The notes: generated from the letters alone by a model not told the origin. DNA of 64,000 bases from Micromonospora sp. WMMA1947 (GCF_027497355.1 NZ_CP114909.1:3429001-3493000); one strand, 5' to 3'. Numbered from the stretch's first letter, positions 48,950-57,399 are shown. A program made the numbers and translations.

Positions 48950-49417
48950 TCAGCCGCCCGGTTCGAGGTACGCGGCCAGGTGCGCCAGCGAGGACGCGAT
49001 GCCCTCCTCGTGCACCGCCTGGTCGATGCCCGGAGGTACGCCGGTGGCGGTGACCGTCACCTCGGTGCCGTCGCCGGCCGCCGCGAGGTGCCAGGTCATG
49101 GTCATGGTGCCCGCGTACGCCGGGTCGTCGGCCTGGAACACGGCGGTCTGCACCACCCGGTGCGCCGGTACGAGTTCGGCGAACCCGACATCGACCACGT
49201 CGGTGGCGTCCGAGGTCTTGCCCGGGTTGCCGGTCGCGTCGAGGTAGGTGAGCACCATCCGGAACCCGCCGCCCGGACGCGGATCCCAGCGCTCGATTCG
49301 CCCGCGCATCCCGTCCGGCGGCAGCCACGCCTCCAGGGCCGCCCGGTCCACGAGCGCGTCGTAGACGGCCGCCGGCGCGGCGGCGATCGTCCTGCTGCCC
49401 CGATCGACCCTGCTCAC
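48950..49417 (-). CDS. SRPBCC (START-like) domain protein
   Basis: A 155-residue protein of the AHSA1/polyketide-cyclase-like fold. It starts GSRTIAAAPAAVYDALVDRA, with ALEAWLPPDGMRG, FRMVLTYLDATGN and TMTWHLAAAGDGTEVTVTAT, and a long C-terminal helix (ASSLAHLAAYLEPGG). Members bind hydrophobic ligands or act as stress-response proteins; this kind (activator of HSP90 ATPase-like) has no fixed function in bacteria. No neighbours suggest a partner. Confidence 0.88.
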   Translation of the reverse strand: MSRVDRGSRTIAAAPAAVYDALVDRAALEAWLPPDGMRGRIERWDPRPGGGFRMVLTYLDATGNPGKTSDATDVVDVGFAELVPAHRVVQTAVFQADDPAYAGTMTMTWHLAAAGDGTEVTVTATGVPPGIDQAVHEEGIASSLAHLAAYLEPGG

Positions 49418-49461
49418 CCCCCAACCCTAAGCGCCTCCCACCGCTCGCCGGTCCCGCCCGA

Positions 49462-49538
49462 CGCCGATCTTGGAGTTGTGGCGGTTGACAAATGCCACTG
49501 AGTTGGGCGATTCAGGCACCACAACTCCAAGATCGGCG
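49462..49538. repeat. GATCTTG palindrome, copy C
   Basis: CGCCGATCTTGGAGTTGTGG (49462-49481) pairs perfectly with 49519-49538 over a 37-nt loop. It lies in the divergent gap between the SRPBCC and GNAT genes, which argues against a purely terminator role. Shares its arm with copy B. Confidence 0.8.
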
Positions 49539-49577
49539 GGGGAGCGGGAGGGAGGCGCGGCCGGTACGCTGCCGCGA

Positions 49578-50348
49578 ATGCCGGTACTGCCGCACCCCGA
49601 CGCCCCTGCCGACTCGCTGCTGGTCGGTGACGACGACACTCCGCTGGCCCGGATGCGGCTGCGGGACGACGACGGCACGGCGGTCGCGGCCGACGTCCGG
49701 CCGCTGCCCGGGGCGCCGCTGACCCGGCTCGTCGGGCAGGTGCGGCGCGACCTGGCCGGGCACCGGCTGGAGACGCCGGACGAGGCGCTCGCGTCGGCAC
49801 TGGTGGCCGACGGGCTGACGCTGGACCGGGCCGCCACGGACATGCGGCACGACCTGACCGACGTACCCGAAGCGGTGACCCTGCCGGACGGCTGGTCGCT
49901 CGGTGCCCCCGGCTGGGACGACGACCTCGCCGCGGGGCTGGACGCGGCGTACGGCCCGGACCACCCGGACGGCCGCTGGCAGCCCAGCGACACCGAGGAG
50001 GTGCGGGCGATGTTCGACACCGGCGAACCGGTGCCGCCGCTGGTGCCCGCCTCGGCCCGGCTGATCGACCCGGACGGCCGCAGCGCCGGGCACGTGCTGT
50101 GCGCCGGACCGGTGCCGTGGACCGACGACGACTGCGTCTGGATCCTCAACCTGGGCGTCGCGCCCCGCGCGCAGCGGCGCGGGTTCGGCCGGGCGCTGCT
50201 GGTGCACGCGTTGCGCGGCGCGCGCGAGGCAGGGCTACCGTCCGTCGGCCTGTCGGTGGTCGACGGCAACCCGGCCCGCCGGATGTACGACGCGGCCGGC
50301 TTCCGCGTCCGCACCCGGGTGCTCACCGTCCGGATCCCCGACGCTTAG
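49578..50348 (+). CDS. GNAT family N-acetyltransferase with N-terminal extension
   Basis: A 256-residue protein. The C-terminal 120 residues form the GNAT fold with VWILNLGVAPRAQRRGFGRA and GLSVVDGNPARRMYDAAGFR. The N-terminal 130 residues (LADSLLVGDDDTPLARMRL-like strands and HRLETPDEALASALVADGLT) form a second, degenerate GNAT-like half, as in two-domain acetyltransferases. ATG 49578 has GCCGCGA before it and no strong ribosome binding site. Substrate unknown. It converges with the next gene. Confidence 0.82.
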   Translation: MPVLPHPDAPADSLLVGDDDTPLARMRLRDDDGTAVAADVRPLPGAPLTRLVGQVRRDLAGHRLETPDEALASALVADGLTLDRAATDMRHDLTDVPEAVTLPDGWSLGAPGWDDDLAAGLDAAYGPDHPDGRWQPSDTEEVRAMFDTGEPVPPLVPASARLIDPDGRSAGHVLCAGPVPWTDDDCVWILNLGVAPRAQRRGFGRALLVHALRGAREAGLPSVGLSVVDGNPARRMYDAAGFRVRTRVLTVRIPDA

Positions 50349-50380
50349 AACCCTTGCCGGCGGCGGCGCGCGGCCGACCT

Positions 50381-51073
50381 TCAGGCGCCGGTGAGCAGGG
50401 GGCGGTGCTCGGACCAGAGCCAGCGCAGGTAGTCGCGCAGCCGTTCCGGGGTGGCGATCCACCCCTGGCCGGGATAGCGGAGCAGCCGGCTGACCTCGCC
50501 GGCCACCAGGTCGTACCCGGCCGCGCCGGTCTCCGGCACCGGGGCGTCCGGTGCGATCGCCACGGGCAGCGGAACCATCGGGATCCGCAGGCCGGCGTCG
50601 TCGCAGGCCCGCAGCACGGTGAGATAGACCCGGACCAGGTGGTACGGCGAGACGACGAGCGCGACGCTGCCGACGCCCAGCGCCCGTACCTCCTCCACGA
50701 CCCAGGTGGCCTGCCGGCCGGTGCCGGTGACCGGCTCGGCCTGGAGCACGACCCCGTCGGTCCGGCGCAGACCGAGCCCGCGCAACCGGTCCAGCGTGAG
50801 CGGGCGATACGTCCGCTCGGCCGAGTCGGTGTTCGCCACCAGCAGGTGCCGCAGCGCCGGGCCCGTCTCCCAGGCGCGGATCGCGTCGGTGAGGCGCCAG
50901 TCCTCGCCCTGGCCGGTGGGCACCACGAGCGCGTCCACCCGCTCGGCGGCGCGGTGGGGGAGCGTGAGGACCATCGTGACCGCCTCCAGCACCGCCAGGA
51001 GCCGCTCGGCCGGGACGTCCGCGAACGCCTCCGCCGCCACGAGCCGTGGCAGGGGGCGGGACACACTCGTCAC
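50381..51073 (-). CDS. YdcF/ElyC-like (DUF218-type) protein
   Basis: A 230-residue soluble protein from GTG 51073. The DUF218-like pattern is VDALVVPTGQGEDWRLTDAI near 45-65, then LLVANTDSAERTY, RATWVVEEVRALGVG-like strands and ALVVSPYHLVRVYLTVLRAC. The family binds nucleotides or sugar nucleotides and some members affect envelope synthesis; the precise role is unknown. This member lacks the membrane helices of ElyC. Single gene, divergent from the small membrane protein at 51225. Confidence 0.75.
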   Translation of the reverse strand: MTSVSRPLPRLVAAEAFADVPAERLLAVLEAVTMVLTLPHRAAERVDALVVPTGQGEDWRLTDAIRAWETGPALRHLLVANTDSAERTYRPLTLDRLRGLGLRRTDGVVLQAEPVTGTGRQATWVVEEVRALGVGSVALVVSPYHLVRVYLTVLRACDDAGLRIPMVPLPVAIAPDAPVPETGAAGYDLVAGEVSRLLRYPGQGWIATPERLRDYLRWLWSEHRPLLTGA

Positions 51074-51224
51074 GCCCGCGATCTTGCCACGGCGCGGCGG
51101 ACGGGGATGGAGAGTGGCGCGGTGCGGACGGGGATTCTCGGGCCGCACACCGCCGTGTGCGCGGCGGCGAAATCGAGTACGCGTGCTCATTCGGCCGCCC
51201 CGCCGGCCGGGCAGGATCGAAGGC

Positions 51225-51608
51225 GTGACAACGAGACGTACGCTGCTCGGCGGCCTGATCCTGGCGCTGGCCACGGCCGGCGCCTGGGTGGCCTGGCTGA
51301 GCTGGGAGTCCGGCTGGACCGTGGACCCGCGGACCGGCGACATGAGCGGGCCGTACGCGGTCTGGCAGGTCGCCGCCGCGGTGCTGACCCTGGGCGCGCT
51401 GGCCGCCGTCGCCGGCTGGTGGCTGAACATCTGGCTGGTGGCAACGGTGATGACAGTGGCGTTCACCGTCCCGTGGGCGGTGCACGCCGCCTCGACCGAC
51501 GACACCGGCCTGTGGGCGGTCGGTGCGGCGCTGGTGGCGATCGGCACCACCATCGGAACGACGCTGGTCGGCGGCGCCGCCGGCTGGCTCCGCCGCCGGA
51601 CCGGGTGA
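51225..51608 (+). CDS. Small integral membrane protein
   Basis: A 127-residue protein from GTG 51225 with four helices: LLGGLILALATAGAWVAWL, a second around VWQVAAAVLTLGALAAVAGW, a third IWLVATVMTVAFTVPWAVHA, and a fourth ALVAIGTTIGTTLVGGAAGW. Short charged ends. No family recognised; similar four-helix proteins are common in actinobacteria. Confidence 0.75.
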   Translation: MTTRRTLLGGLILALATAGAWVAWLSWESGWTVDPRTGDMSGPYAVWQVAAAVLTLGALAAVAGWWLNIWLVATVMTVAFTVPWAVHAASTDDTGLWAVGAALVAIGTTIGTTLVGGAAGWLRRRTG

Positions 51609-51656
51609 CGGGGTTGGATGCCGCGGCTACGCGGCCTGCTGCCATAGGATGGCGTC

Positions 51657-52214
51657 ATGAGCGCTGAGGCAGTCGGCATGCACATGCCCGCCGTCGTGAC
51701 GCTCGACGACGTGGCGACGATGAATGCCGCCGACCCGAACGGCCACCGCTACGAGACCAGCCCCGAGGGGGTTCTGTCGGTCATGCCGCCGCCCGACTCC
51801 GAGCACGCCATCATCGCGAGCCGGATCTTCGCCTGGCTGATCATGGCGGGCTGGCCCGCTGAGCAGGTGCTTCAGGCCGTCGGTGTGCGGGTGCCGGGGC
51901 CCAGCGGCGACGGTGGCCGGATCCCCGACATCACGGTTTGGCGGAAGCCGCCCAGCCGTCGCGTCTGGTCCGCCGTGGCCGACCTGGTGCTGGTGGTCGA
52001 GATCGTCTCGCCCGGTTCGGAGACCATGGACTCGGTGACGAAGGCCCGGGAGTACGCCTCGGCCGGCATCCCGCGTTACTGGGTCGTGGAGCGGGACGGC
52101 GCGCAGACCGTCACGCTCCACGAGCTCGCCGGCGACGGCCGGTACGCCGAGCACGCCCGGATGCCGCTCGCCTGGCTGCTGCAGACCGCACCCGCTGACC
52201 ACCTCGACGGGTAG
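51657..52214 (+). CDS. Uma2 family putative endonuclease
   Basis: A 185-residue Uma2 (DUF820) protein with a PD-(D/E)XK-like fold. HRYETSPEGVLSVMPPPDSE is the family opening; the nuclease core is RIPDITVWRKPP (Asp), then LVLVVEIVSPGSETMDSVTK (Glu and Lys) and YASAGIPRYWVVERDG. All core catalytic residues are present. Uma2 proteins are expanded in cyanobacteria and actinobacteria and their role is unknown. Confidence 0.9.
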   Translation: MSAEAVGMHMPAVVTLDDVATMNAADPNGHRYETSPEGVLSVMPPPDSEHAIIASRIFAWLIMAGWPAEQVLQAVGVRVPGPSGDGGRIPDITVWRKPPSRRVWSAVADLVLVVEIVSPGSETMDSVTKAREYASAGIPRYWVVERDGAQTVTLHELAGDGRYAEHARMPLAWLLQTAPADHLDG

Positions 52215-52227
52215 GGCGGCCGTACCG

Positions 52228-52749
52228 TCAGTCGCGGTTCAGGCGTTCGGCGTACGCGTCGCGCAGCTCCGCCCAGCCGAAGTCCTTCGCCTCCGCGCCC
52301 CGGATCGGGCCGACCGGGTCGCCGTCGAGCAGATGCGCGGCGACGTCGAGGCAGATGTGCCAGCCGGCGGCAGTCATCGCGGCGAGGTCGGGACCGCCGA
52401 CCCGGTGCCGCAGCGTGAGCGTGGTGCCGTCGCCGTTCGTGGTCAGCTCCCAGCGGAGCAGGTCGTCGCCCCAGGTGTACTCCAGCAGGTGCGGCCGGTC
52501 GGCGCGCAGCACCCGGGCCGGCGCCGGGTATCTCTGGTCGCCGTCGACGGTGCTGAGTACTGCGTCGCCAGGGCGGCCCAGGTCACGGTCGGCCAGGAAC
52601 GGCGCCCACCCGGCGAGCTGATCCGGGTCGGTGAGCGCGGCCCACACCTTCTCCGGCGGGTGCCGCAGGTCGCGGACGAAGACCAGTTCGTTGTCGGGTG
52701 CCAGCTCGACCCGGGCGAGCGGGCCGGGACGGAACGTGTCGCGGTCCAT
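52228..52749 (-). CDS. SRPBCC domain protein (AHSA1 type), partner of ArsR regulator
   Basis: A 173-residue AHSA1-like protein. ELVFVRDLRHPPEKVWAALT is the family start; LAGWAPFLADRD, LEYTWGDDLLRWELTTNGDG and TLTLRHRVGG follow, and a long C-terminal helix closes the fold. It lies three bases downstream of the ArsR gene on the same strand. This pairing of ArsR and AHSA1-like genes is common in actinobacteria; the AHSA1 protein may bind a hydrophobic ligand sensed by the regulator. Confidence 0.88.
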   Translation of the reverse strand: MDRDTFRPGPLARVELAPDNELVFVRDLRHPPEKVWAALTDPDQLAGWAPFLADRDLGRPGDAVLSTVDGDQRYPAPARVLRADRPHLLEYTWGDDLLRWELTTNGDGTTLTLRHRVGGPDLAAMTAAGWHICLDVAAHLLDGDPVGPIRGAEAKDFGWAELRDAYAERLNRD

Positions 52750-52752
52750 CTG

Positions 52753-53079
52753 TCACTCCTGACTGTCGAGATGGCGTTCCAGGGCGTCGAGGTGCGCGGT
52801 CCACATCGACCGGTACGGCCCGAGCCAGTCGTCGACGGCTCGTAGCGGCGTGGTGTCGACCCGGTAGATGCGCCGCTGCGCGGCCGTACGGCAGGTGACC
52901 AGTCCGGCCTCGCGTAGCACCCGCAGGTGCTTGGAGACCGCCGGCTGGCTCATGCCCAGCGCGTCCACCAGTTCGCCGACGCTGCTCTCCGCCCGGCGCA
53001 GCCGGTCCAGGATGCGGCGCCGGGAAGGCTCGGCCAGGACGGTGAAGGCGTCGACGCTCACCGCTTCAATATGCCTCAT
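52753..53079 (-). CDS. ArsR family transcriptional regulator
   Basis: A 108-residue winged-helix repressor. AVSVDAFTVLAEPSRRRILD is the family start, and the recognition helix lies in LGMSQPAVSKHLRVLREAGL, followed by the wing RTAAQRRIYRVD. No metal-binding ELCVCDL motif, so it is of the non-metal type seen with AHSA1 genes. ATG 53079 is listed; a TATAAC hexamer lies two bases upstream, so GTG 53061 (codon 7) may be the real, leaderless start. Likely autoregulates the pair. Confidence 0.87.
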   Translation of the reverse strand: MRHIEAVSVDAFTVLAEPSRRRILDRLRRAESSVGELVDALGMSQPAVSKHLRVLREAGLVTCRTAAQRRIYRVDTTPLRAVDDWLGPYRSMWTAHLDALERHLDSQE

Positions 53080-53092
53080 CGGTTATATGCCT
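53069..53092. promoter_or_regulatory. Direct repeat ATATGCCT at the ArsR promoter
   Basis: ATATGCCT occurs at 53069-53076 and 53085-53092, 16 bp apart, spanning the ArsR start and an AT-rich promoter (TATAAC on the minus strand). Possible autoregulatory binding site. Confidence 0.4.
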
Positions 53093-53148
53093 GGCAAGGA
53101 ATGACAGGTCGCGCTGCCCCGGCCCGGGCGGCTCCATATGCTCGGGGG

Positions 53149-54078
53149 ATGGAACTGCGGATCTTCACCGAGCCCCAGCAGGGCGCCACATACGACCAGC
53201 TCCTCGCCGTGGCCCGCCGCGCGGAGGAGACCGGCTTCGCCGCGTTCTTCCGCTCCGACCACTACCTGAAGATGGGTTCGGTGAGCGGCGATCCCGGCCC
53301 GACCGACGCCTGGACCACGCTCGCCGGGCTGGCCCGCGACACCACCCGGATCCGGCTCGGCACGCTGATGACCGCCGCCACGTTCCGGCTACCCGGCCCG
53401 CTGGCGATCACTGTGGCGCAGGTCGACCAGATGAGCGGCGGACGGGTCGAGCTGGGCATCGGCACCGGCTGGTACGCCGAGGAGCACTCCGCGTACGGCA
53501 TCCCGTTCCCGCCGCTGGGGGAGCGGTTCGACCGGCTGGAGGAACAGCTCGCCGTCATCACCGGGCTCTGGTCCACCCCGGAGGGCGCCACGTTCGACTA
53601 CCCCGGCACGTACTACCCGGTCAGCGACTCGCCCGCGCTGCCCAAGCCGGTGCAGCGCCCCCGCCCGCCGATCCTGCTCGGCGGCATGGGCCCGAAGCGC
53701 ACGCCCCGCCTGGCCGCCCGGTACGCCGACGAGTTCAACCTGCCGTTCGTCTCGGTCGAGGACACCGTCACGCAGTTCGGGCGGGTCCGCGACGCCTGCG
53801 CCGCGATCGACCGCGATCCGTCCACGATGACCTGGTCCAACGCGCTCGTGCTCTGCTGCGGCCGCAACGAGGCCGAGGTGGCCCGGCGTGCCGAGGCGAT
53901 CGGACGCGACCCGGACGAGCTGCGCGCCAACGGCGCCGCCGGCACGCCCGCCGAGGTGGTCGAGACGCTCGGCCGGTACGCCGAGGCGGGCAGCTCCCGG
54001 GCCTACCTCCAGGTGCTCGACCTGACCGACCTGGACCACCTGGAGCTGGTAGCCGCCGAGGTGATGCCCCAGCTCTGA
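53149..54078 (+). CDS. LLM class F420-dependent oxidoreductase
   Basis: A 309-residue luciferase-like TIM barrel. It opens MELRIFTEPQQGATYDQLLA; family blocks are AAFFRSDHYLKMG, IRLGTLMTAATFRLPGPLAI and VELGIGTGWYAEEHSAYGIP, then PPILLGGMGPKRTPRLAARY. The actinobacterial context favours coenzyme F420 over FMN. Substrate not known; the family oxidises a range of alcohols, alkanes and drugs. ATG 53149 is chosen because the family N-terminus follows directly. Divergent from the ArsR gene. Confidence 0.88.
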   Translation: MELRIFTEPQQGATYDQLLAVARRAEETGFAAFFRSDHYLKMGSVSGDPGPTDAWTTLAGLARDTTRIRLGTLMTAATFRLPGPLAITVAQVDQMSGGRVELGIGTGWYAEEHSAYGIPFPPLGERFDRLEEQLAVITGLWSTPEGATFDYPGTYYPVSDSPALPKPVQRPRPPILLGGMGPKRTPRLAARYADEFNLPFVSVEDTVTQFGRVRDACAAIDRDPSTMTWSNALVLCCGRNEAEVARRAEAIGRDPDELRANGAAGTPAEVVETLGRYAEAGSSRAYLQVLDLTDLDHLELVAAEVMPQL

Positions 54079-54110
54079 CCCGCCGCCCGTCCCGCCGCCC
54101 GGCCCCGTCG

Positions 54111-54160
54111 AGATCTTGGTAAGAAACGGCCCCCATAGGGGCACTTTCTTACCAAGATCT
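54111..54160. repeat. GATCTTG palindrome, copy D
   Basis: AGATCTTGGTAAGAAA (54111-54126) pairs perfectly with 54145-54160, and inside it GCCCC pairs with GGGGC, giving nearly one continuous long hairpin. It starts 33 bp after the LLM oxidoreductase stop. The TTTCTT part gives U-rich sequence, so termination is likely here. Confidence 0.78.
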
Positions 54161-54194
54161 ACACCGGTCCCACCTCGCGGAACAACAATCTCGC

Positions 54195-54219
54195 GGTGCG
54201 GGAGGCGCCCTCCCGCACC
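54195..54219. terminator. 11-bp perfect hairpin
   Basis: GGTGCGGGAGG (54195-54205), loop CGC, and its exact complement at 54209-54219. Stable and short-looped, but without a U-tract; lies between convergent genes. Confidence 0.5.
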
Positions 54220-54234
54220 ACCCCACAAACCCGC

Positions 54235-54301
54235 GATCTTGCAGTTGCGGCCCTTTCGGTGCCGGATTTACGGCTCTTGTCGGGGCAGTAACTGCATGAT
54301 C
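54235..54301. repeat. GATCTTG palindrome, copy E (degenerate)
   Basis: The left arm GATCTTGCAGTTGCGGCCC (54235-54253) is identical to that of copy A, but the right arm (54282-54301) has decayed and keeps mainly ACTGCATGATC. Evidence that the family spreads as a unit and then decays. Confidence 0.65.
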
Positions 54302-54379
54302 AACGGTGCGGGCGCCCCCGCGGAAGCTGTACCCGTTCGCCGGGCCATCCTCGGCGGTACGCGTGAGGCGGCGGACGGG

Positions 54380-54793
54380 TCAGCGTGGGGTTGCGCGGCG
54401 GACCGTGTCCAGTCGGCCGTCGCGGTCGCTGTCCAGGAGCGTCACGTCGGGCACGCCGTCGCCGTCCAGGTCGACCTGCACCACGTCGGCCACACCGTCG
54501 CCGTCGAGGTCCGTCACCACCTCGACGGAACCGTCCAGGTGCCGGGTCACGATCGACCTGGCCGTCCCCTGGCGCGGCGGCGGCCCCGGGTGGGGCACCG
54601 GAGCCGGCTCGGGCTCGGGCGTGGGCCCCGGCACCGGCGCGGTCGCCACGGGCGTCACCCGCACAGCGGCGGGCGCCACCTCCACAGCGGCAGGCGGCAT
54701 CTCCGCAGCGTCGGGGTCCACGCCGGTCGGGTCGATTTCCTCCTCCGACGGGTACACGTCGCCGCGGAGGCTCGGGTCGCGGTAGCTGCTCAT
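54380..54793 (-). CDS. Hypothetical protein with calcium-binding-type Asp repeats
   Basis: A 137-residue protein with no signal peptide visible. The first half is rich in Pro, Ala, Glu. The second half has three consecutive DxDxDGxxD-like loops (DLDGDGVADVVQ, DLDGDGVPDVTL, DSDRDGRLDTVR), the pattern of thrombospondin-3/EF-hand-like calcium loops. ATG 54793 is the start. The lack of an export signal is odd, as such repeats usually act outside the cell. Function unknown. Confidence 0.7.
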   Translation of the reverse strand: MSSYRDPSLRGDVYPSEEEIDPTGVDPDAAEMPPAAVEVAPAAVRVTPVATAPVPGPTPEPEPAPVPHPGPPPRQGTARSIVTRHLDGSVEVVTDLDGDGVADVVQVDLDGDGVPDVTLLDSDRDGRLDTVRRATPR

Positions 54794-54860
54794 TCCGCCA
54801 GGATTCCCGCCGAGTGGCCGGGGCAACCCTGTCGGCGCATGATGGCGGATGATGCAGCGC

Positions 54861-56108
54861 ATGACGGAGACCAACTGGGCCGGAAACGTCAGCTGGTCGG
54901 CGCGTACCCGATCGCGGCCGACCTCGACCGACCAACTGCGGCGGCTGGTCGCGGAGGCCGACCTGGTCCGGGCCGTCGGCACCGGCCACTCGTTCAACCG
55001 GCTCGGCGACACGACAGGCGTCCAGGTCGCGCTCGACGGCCTGCCGCCCGCCGTCGCGCTCGACCCGGACCGCGGCGCCGTCACCGTCGCGGCCGGCGTC
55101 CGCTACGGCGACCTGGCCACCGCGCTGCAGGCTCAGGGGTACGCGCTGGCGAACCTCGCGTCGCTGCCGCACATCTCGGTGGCCGGCTCGGTCGCCACCG
55201 CCACCCACGGATCCGGCGCGCGGAACCGCAACCTCGCTGCCGCCGTCGCCGGGCTGGAACTGGTCACGGCCGACGGCGACCTGATCACCGTCGACCGAAG
55301 CGACCCGCGCTTCGCCGGGCTGGTGGTCAACCTGGGCGCGCTGGGCGTGGTCACCCGGCTGACGCTCGACGTGGTGCCCACGTACGCGGTGCGCCAGCAC
55401 GTGCGCCTCGGCCTGCCCCGCGCCGCGCTGGACGAGGCGCTGGACGCCGCGTACAGCGTCAGCGTCTTCACCTCGTGGCGCTCCGAGCGCTTCGACCAGG
55501 TGTGGGTGAAGCAGGACGCCGACCAGGCCCCGCCGCCCGCCGACTGGCTGGACACGGTGGCCGCCGACTCGCCCCGGCACCCGGTGCCCGGCATGTCGCC
55601 GGAGCACTGCACCGCTCAGCTCGGTGAGCCGGGGCCGTGGCACGAGCGGCTGCCGCACTTCCGGCTCGGCTTCACCCCGAGCAGCGGCGACGAGTTGCAG
55701 TCCGAGTGGCACGTGGCCCGCAGCGACGCGACTGCGGCGCTCGCCGCGCTCGATCCGGTCGCCGACCGGATCGCCGCCGTGCTCCAGATCTGCGAGCTGC
55801 GGACGATCGCCGCCGACGAGCTGTGGTTGAGCCCGAACTTCCGGCGCGACTCGCTGGCGCTGCACTTCACCTGGATCGGTGACCCGGTGGCTGTCGCGCC
55901 GGTGCTGGCCGAGGTGGAGGAGCGGCTCGCCCCGTTCGCGCCGCGCCCGCACTGGGGCAAGCTGTTCGAACGCGATCCCGCCGCCGCGTACCCCCGGCAC
56001 ACCGACTTCGCCGCGCTGCTGCGCGAGTTCGACCCGAAGGGGAAATTCCGCACCGCCGAGATGGACCGCTACTTCCCCCCGGGACTGACTCAGCTCTGCT
56101 CGGGCTGA
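54861..56108 (+). CDS. Alditol oxidase (AldO-like FAD-linked oxidase)
   Basis: A 415-residue VAO-family flavoenzyme, close in length and blocks to Streptomyces AldO. VRAVGTGHSFNRLGD carries the His (about residue 43) that binds FAD covalently; LASLPHISVAGSVATATHGS, CELRTIAADELWLSP and HWGKLF contain residues equivalent to AldO Ser106, Glu320/Arg322 and Lys375 in the active site. So it should oxidise polyols such as xylitol or sorbitol at the terminal carbon, giving H2O2. Start ATG 54861 matches the family; upstream ATGs at 54849 and 54852 are alternatives. Confidence 0.9.
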   Translation: MTETNWAGNVSWSARTRSRPTSTDQLRRLVAEADLVRAVGTGHSFNRLGDTTGVQVALDGLPPAVALDPDRGAVTVAAGVRYGDLATALQAQGYALANLASLPHISVAGSVATATHGSGARNRNLAAAVAGLELVTADGDLITVDRSDPRFAGLVVNLGALGVVTRLTLDVVPTYAVRQHVRLGLPRAALDEALDAAYSVSVFTSWRSERFDQVWVKQDADQAPPPADWLDTVAADSPRHPVPGMSPEHCTAQLGEPGPWHERLPHFRLGFTPSSGDELQSEWHVARSDATAALAALDPVADRIAAVLQICELRTIAADELWLSPNFRRDSLALHFTWIGDPVAVAPVLAEVEERLAPFAPRPHWGKLFERDPAAAYPRHTDFAALLREFDPKGKFRTAEMDRYFPPGLTQLCSG

Positions 56109-56109
56109 G

Positions 56110-57249
56110 TCACCGCCCGGCCGGCACCTGCTGGCGCAGGCTGCCGCGCTGCACCGCGCGGCTGATGTCGCTGGGCGAGACGATGCCGACCAGCTGGTCG
56201 CCGACCACCACGAGCGCCCGGCCGTCGGTGCACTCGTTGAGCCGTGGGAGCAGGTCGGTCAGCTGCTCCTCGGGGCGGGCGAGCACCAGCTCGTCGGCCC
56301 GGCAGGACACCTCGGCCAGCGTGGTCGCCGCGCGGCGGTCCGCCGCGATGCCGCGTACCCGATCGAGCGTGACCAGACCGACCGGCCTGCCGTCGACGGT
56401 CAGTGGGAGCGTGGAGTGCCGGTACGCGAAGAGGTAGTGGTCGACGAAGTCGGCCACTGTGAGGTCGCCGGACGCGGTCTGCGGCTGGGGCGTCATCACG
56501 TCGCCGACCCGGACGCCGCGCAGCGCGTCGCCCATCCGGGCGGCGCGTTCCTCCTGGCCGGCGGCGCCGAGCAGGAACCAGCCGATCAGCGCCAGCCAGA
56601 GCCCGCCGAACCCGGCGCCGGTGAAGAACCGCCACAGCCCCAGCCCGATCAGCACGACGCCGAGCACCCAGCCCGCGCGGGCCGCCACCACCGACGCCTT
56701 CGTTCGATCGCCGGTGAACTTCCAGACCGCCGCGCGAAGCAGCCGCCCGCCGTCCAGCGGGGCGGCGGGCAGCACGTTGAAGATCGCCAGCAGCACGTTG
56801 ATGCCCGCCAGCCAGGCAAGCGCGCCGAGCAGCAGCCCGTGCCCACCCGCGGCGGCCACAGCCACCGCGATCGCCGCGAAGAACACGCCGATGATCAGGC
56901 TGACCAGCGGCCCGACCCCGGCGATCCGCAGCTCGGCGCCCGGGTCCTTCGCCTCGCCCTTCAGCTCGGCGACACCGCCGAACAGCCAGAGCGTGATGCC
57001 CTCGACCTCGATGCCGTTGCGCTTGGCGACGACCGCGTGCGCCACCTCGTGGGCGAGCAGACCGACGAAGAAGACCACGGCGGCGGCCAGACCGGCCGCG
57101 AAGTAGGCGACGGGGGAGTGACCGGGGTACGAGGCGGGGAACAGGCTCGCCGACAGCGCCCACGCGATCAGCACGAAGATGACCAGGACACTCCAGTTGA
57201 CGCCGACCGGTACGCCGGCGATCCGACCCAGACGGAAACTCGCCCTCAT
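56110..57249 (-). CDS. Site-2 protease family zinc metalloprotease with CBS pair
   Basis: A 379-residue membrane protease of the M50B kind. The zinc site is HEVAH (residues 67-71) and the second ligand is in NVLPAAPLDGGRL (Asp166). Four to six helices surround them, with IAGVPVGVNWSVLVIFVLIA at the start. The C-terminus has two CBS domains, from VRVGDVMTPQPQTAS (about 255) to VGIVSPSDISRAVQ. Such proteins cleave membrane-bound regulators; the CBS pair may sense nucleotides. The substrate is unknown. It converges closely on the alditol oxidase gene. Confidence 0.92.
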   Translation of the reverse strand: MRASFRLGRIAGVPVGVNWSVLVIFVLIAWALSASLFPASYPGHSPVAYFAAGLAAAVVFFVGLLAHEVAHAVVAKRNGIEVEGITLWLFGGVAELKGEAKDPGAELRIAGVGPLVSLIIGVFFAAIAVAVAAAGGHGLLLGALAWLAGINVLLAIFNVLPAAPLDGGRLLRAAVWKFTGDRTKASVVAARAGWVLGVVLIGLGLWRFFTGAGFGGLWLALIGWFLLGAAGQEERAARMGDALRGVRVGDVMTPQPQTASGDLTVADFVDHYLFAYRHSTLPLTVDGRPVGLVTLDRVRGIAADRRAATTLAEVSCRADELVLARPEEQLTDLLPRLNECTDGRALVVVGDQLVGIVSPSDISRAVQRGSLRQQVPAGR

Positions 57250-57399
57250 GTTTCCGTCATACCCGGCACACCCACCCGCACACCAGAACCTGCCGCACGG
57301 CGTGCCGGACCTGCGGTGAGTGCAGAGCCAGGAGGGTCGGGGCGCCAGGGGCGGCGCGCTCGATTGATCAACTTTGATGGGAGAACTAGCCTTGCGTAG

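Larger units (their letters stand above)
54079..54379. other. Repeat-filled intergenic gap
   Basis: 301 bp between convergent genes with no coding potential. It contains three hairpins in a row, listed separately: palindrome copy D (54111-54160), a short strong stem (54195-54219) and palindrome copy E (54235-54301). Confidence 0.7.

Noticed and set aside
49462..49538. Idea that the GATCTTG palindromes are riboswitches or tRNA-like
   Set aside because: They are single long hairpins with variable loops and lack any further conserved domain.
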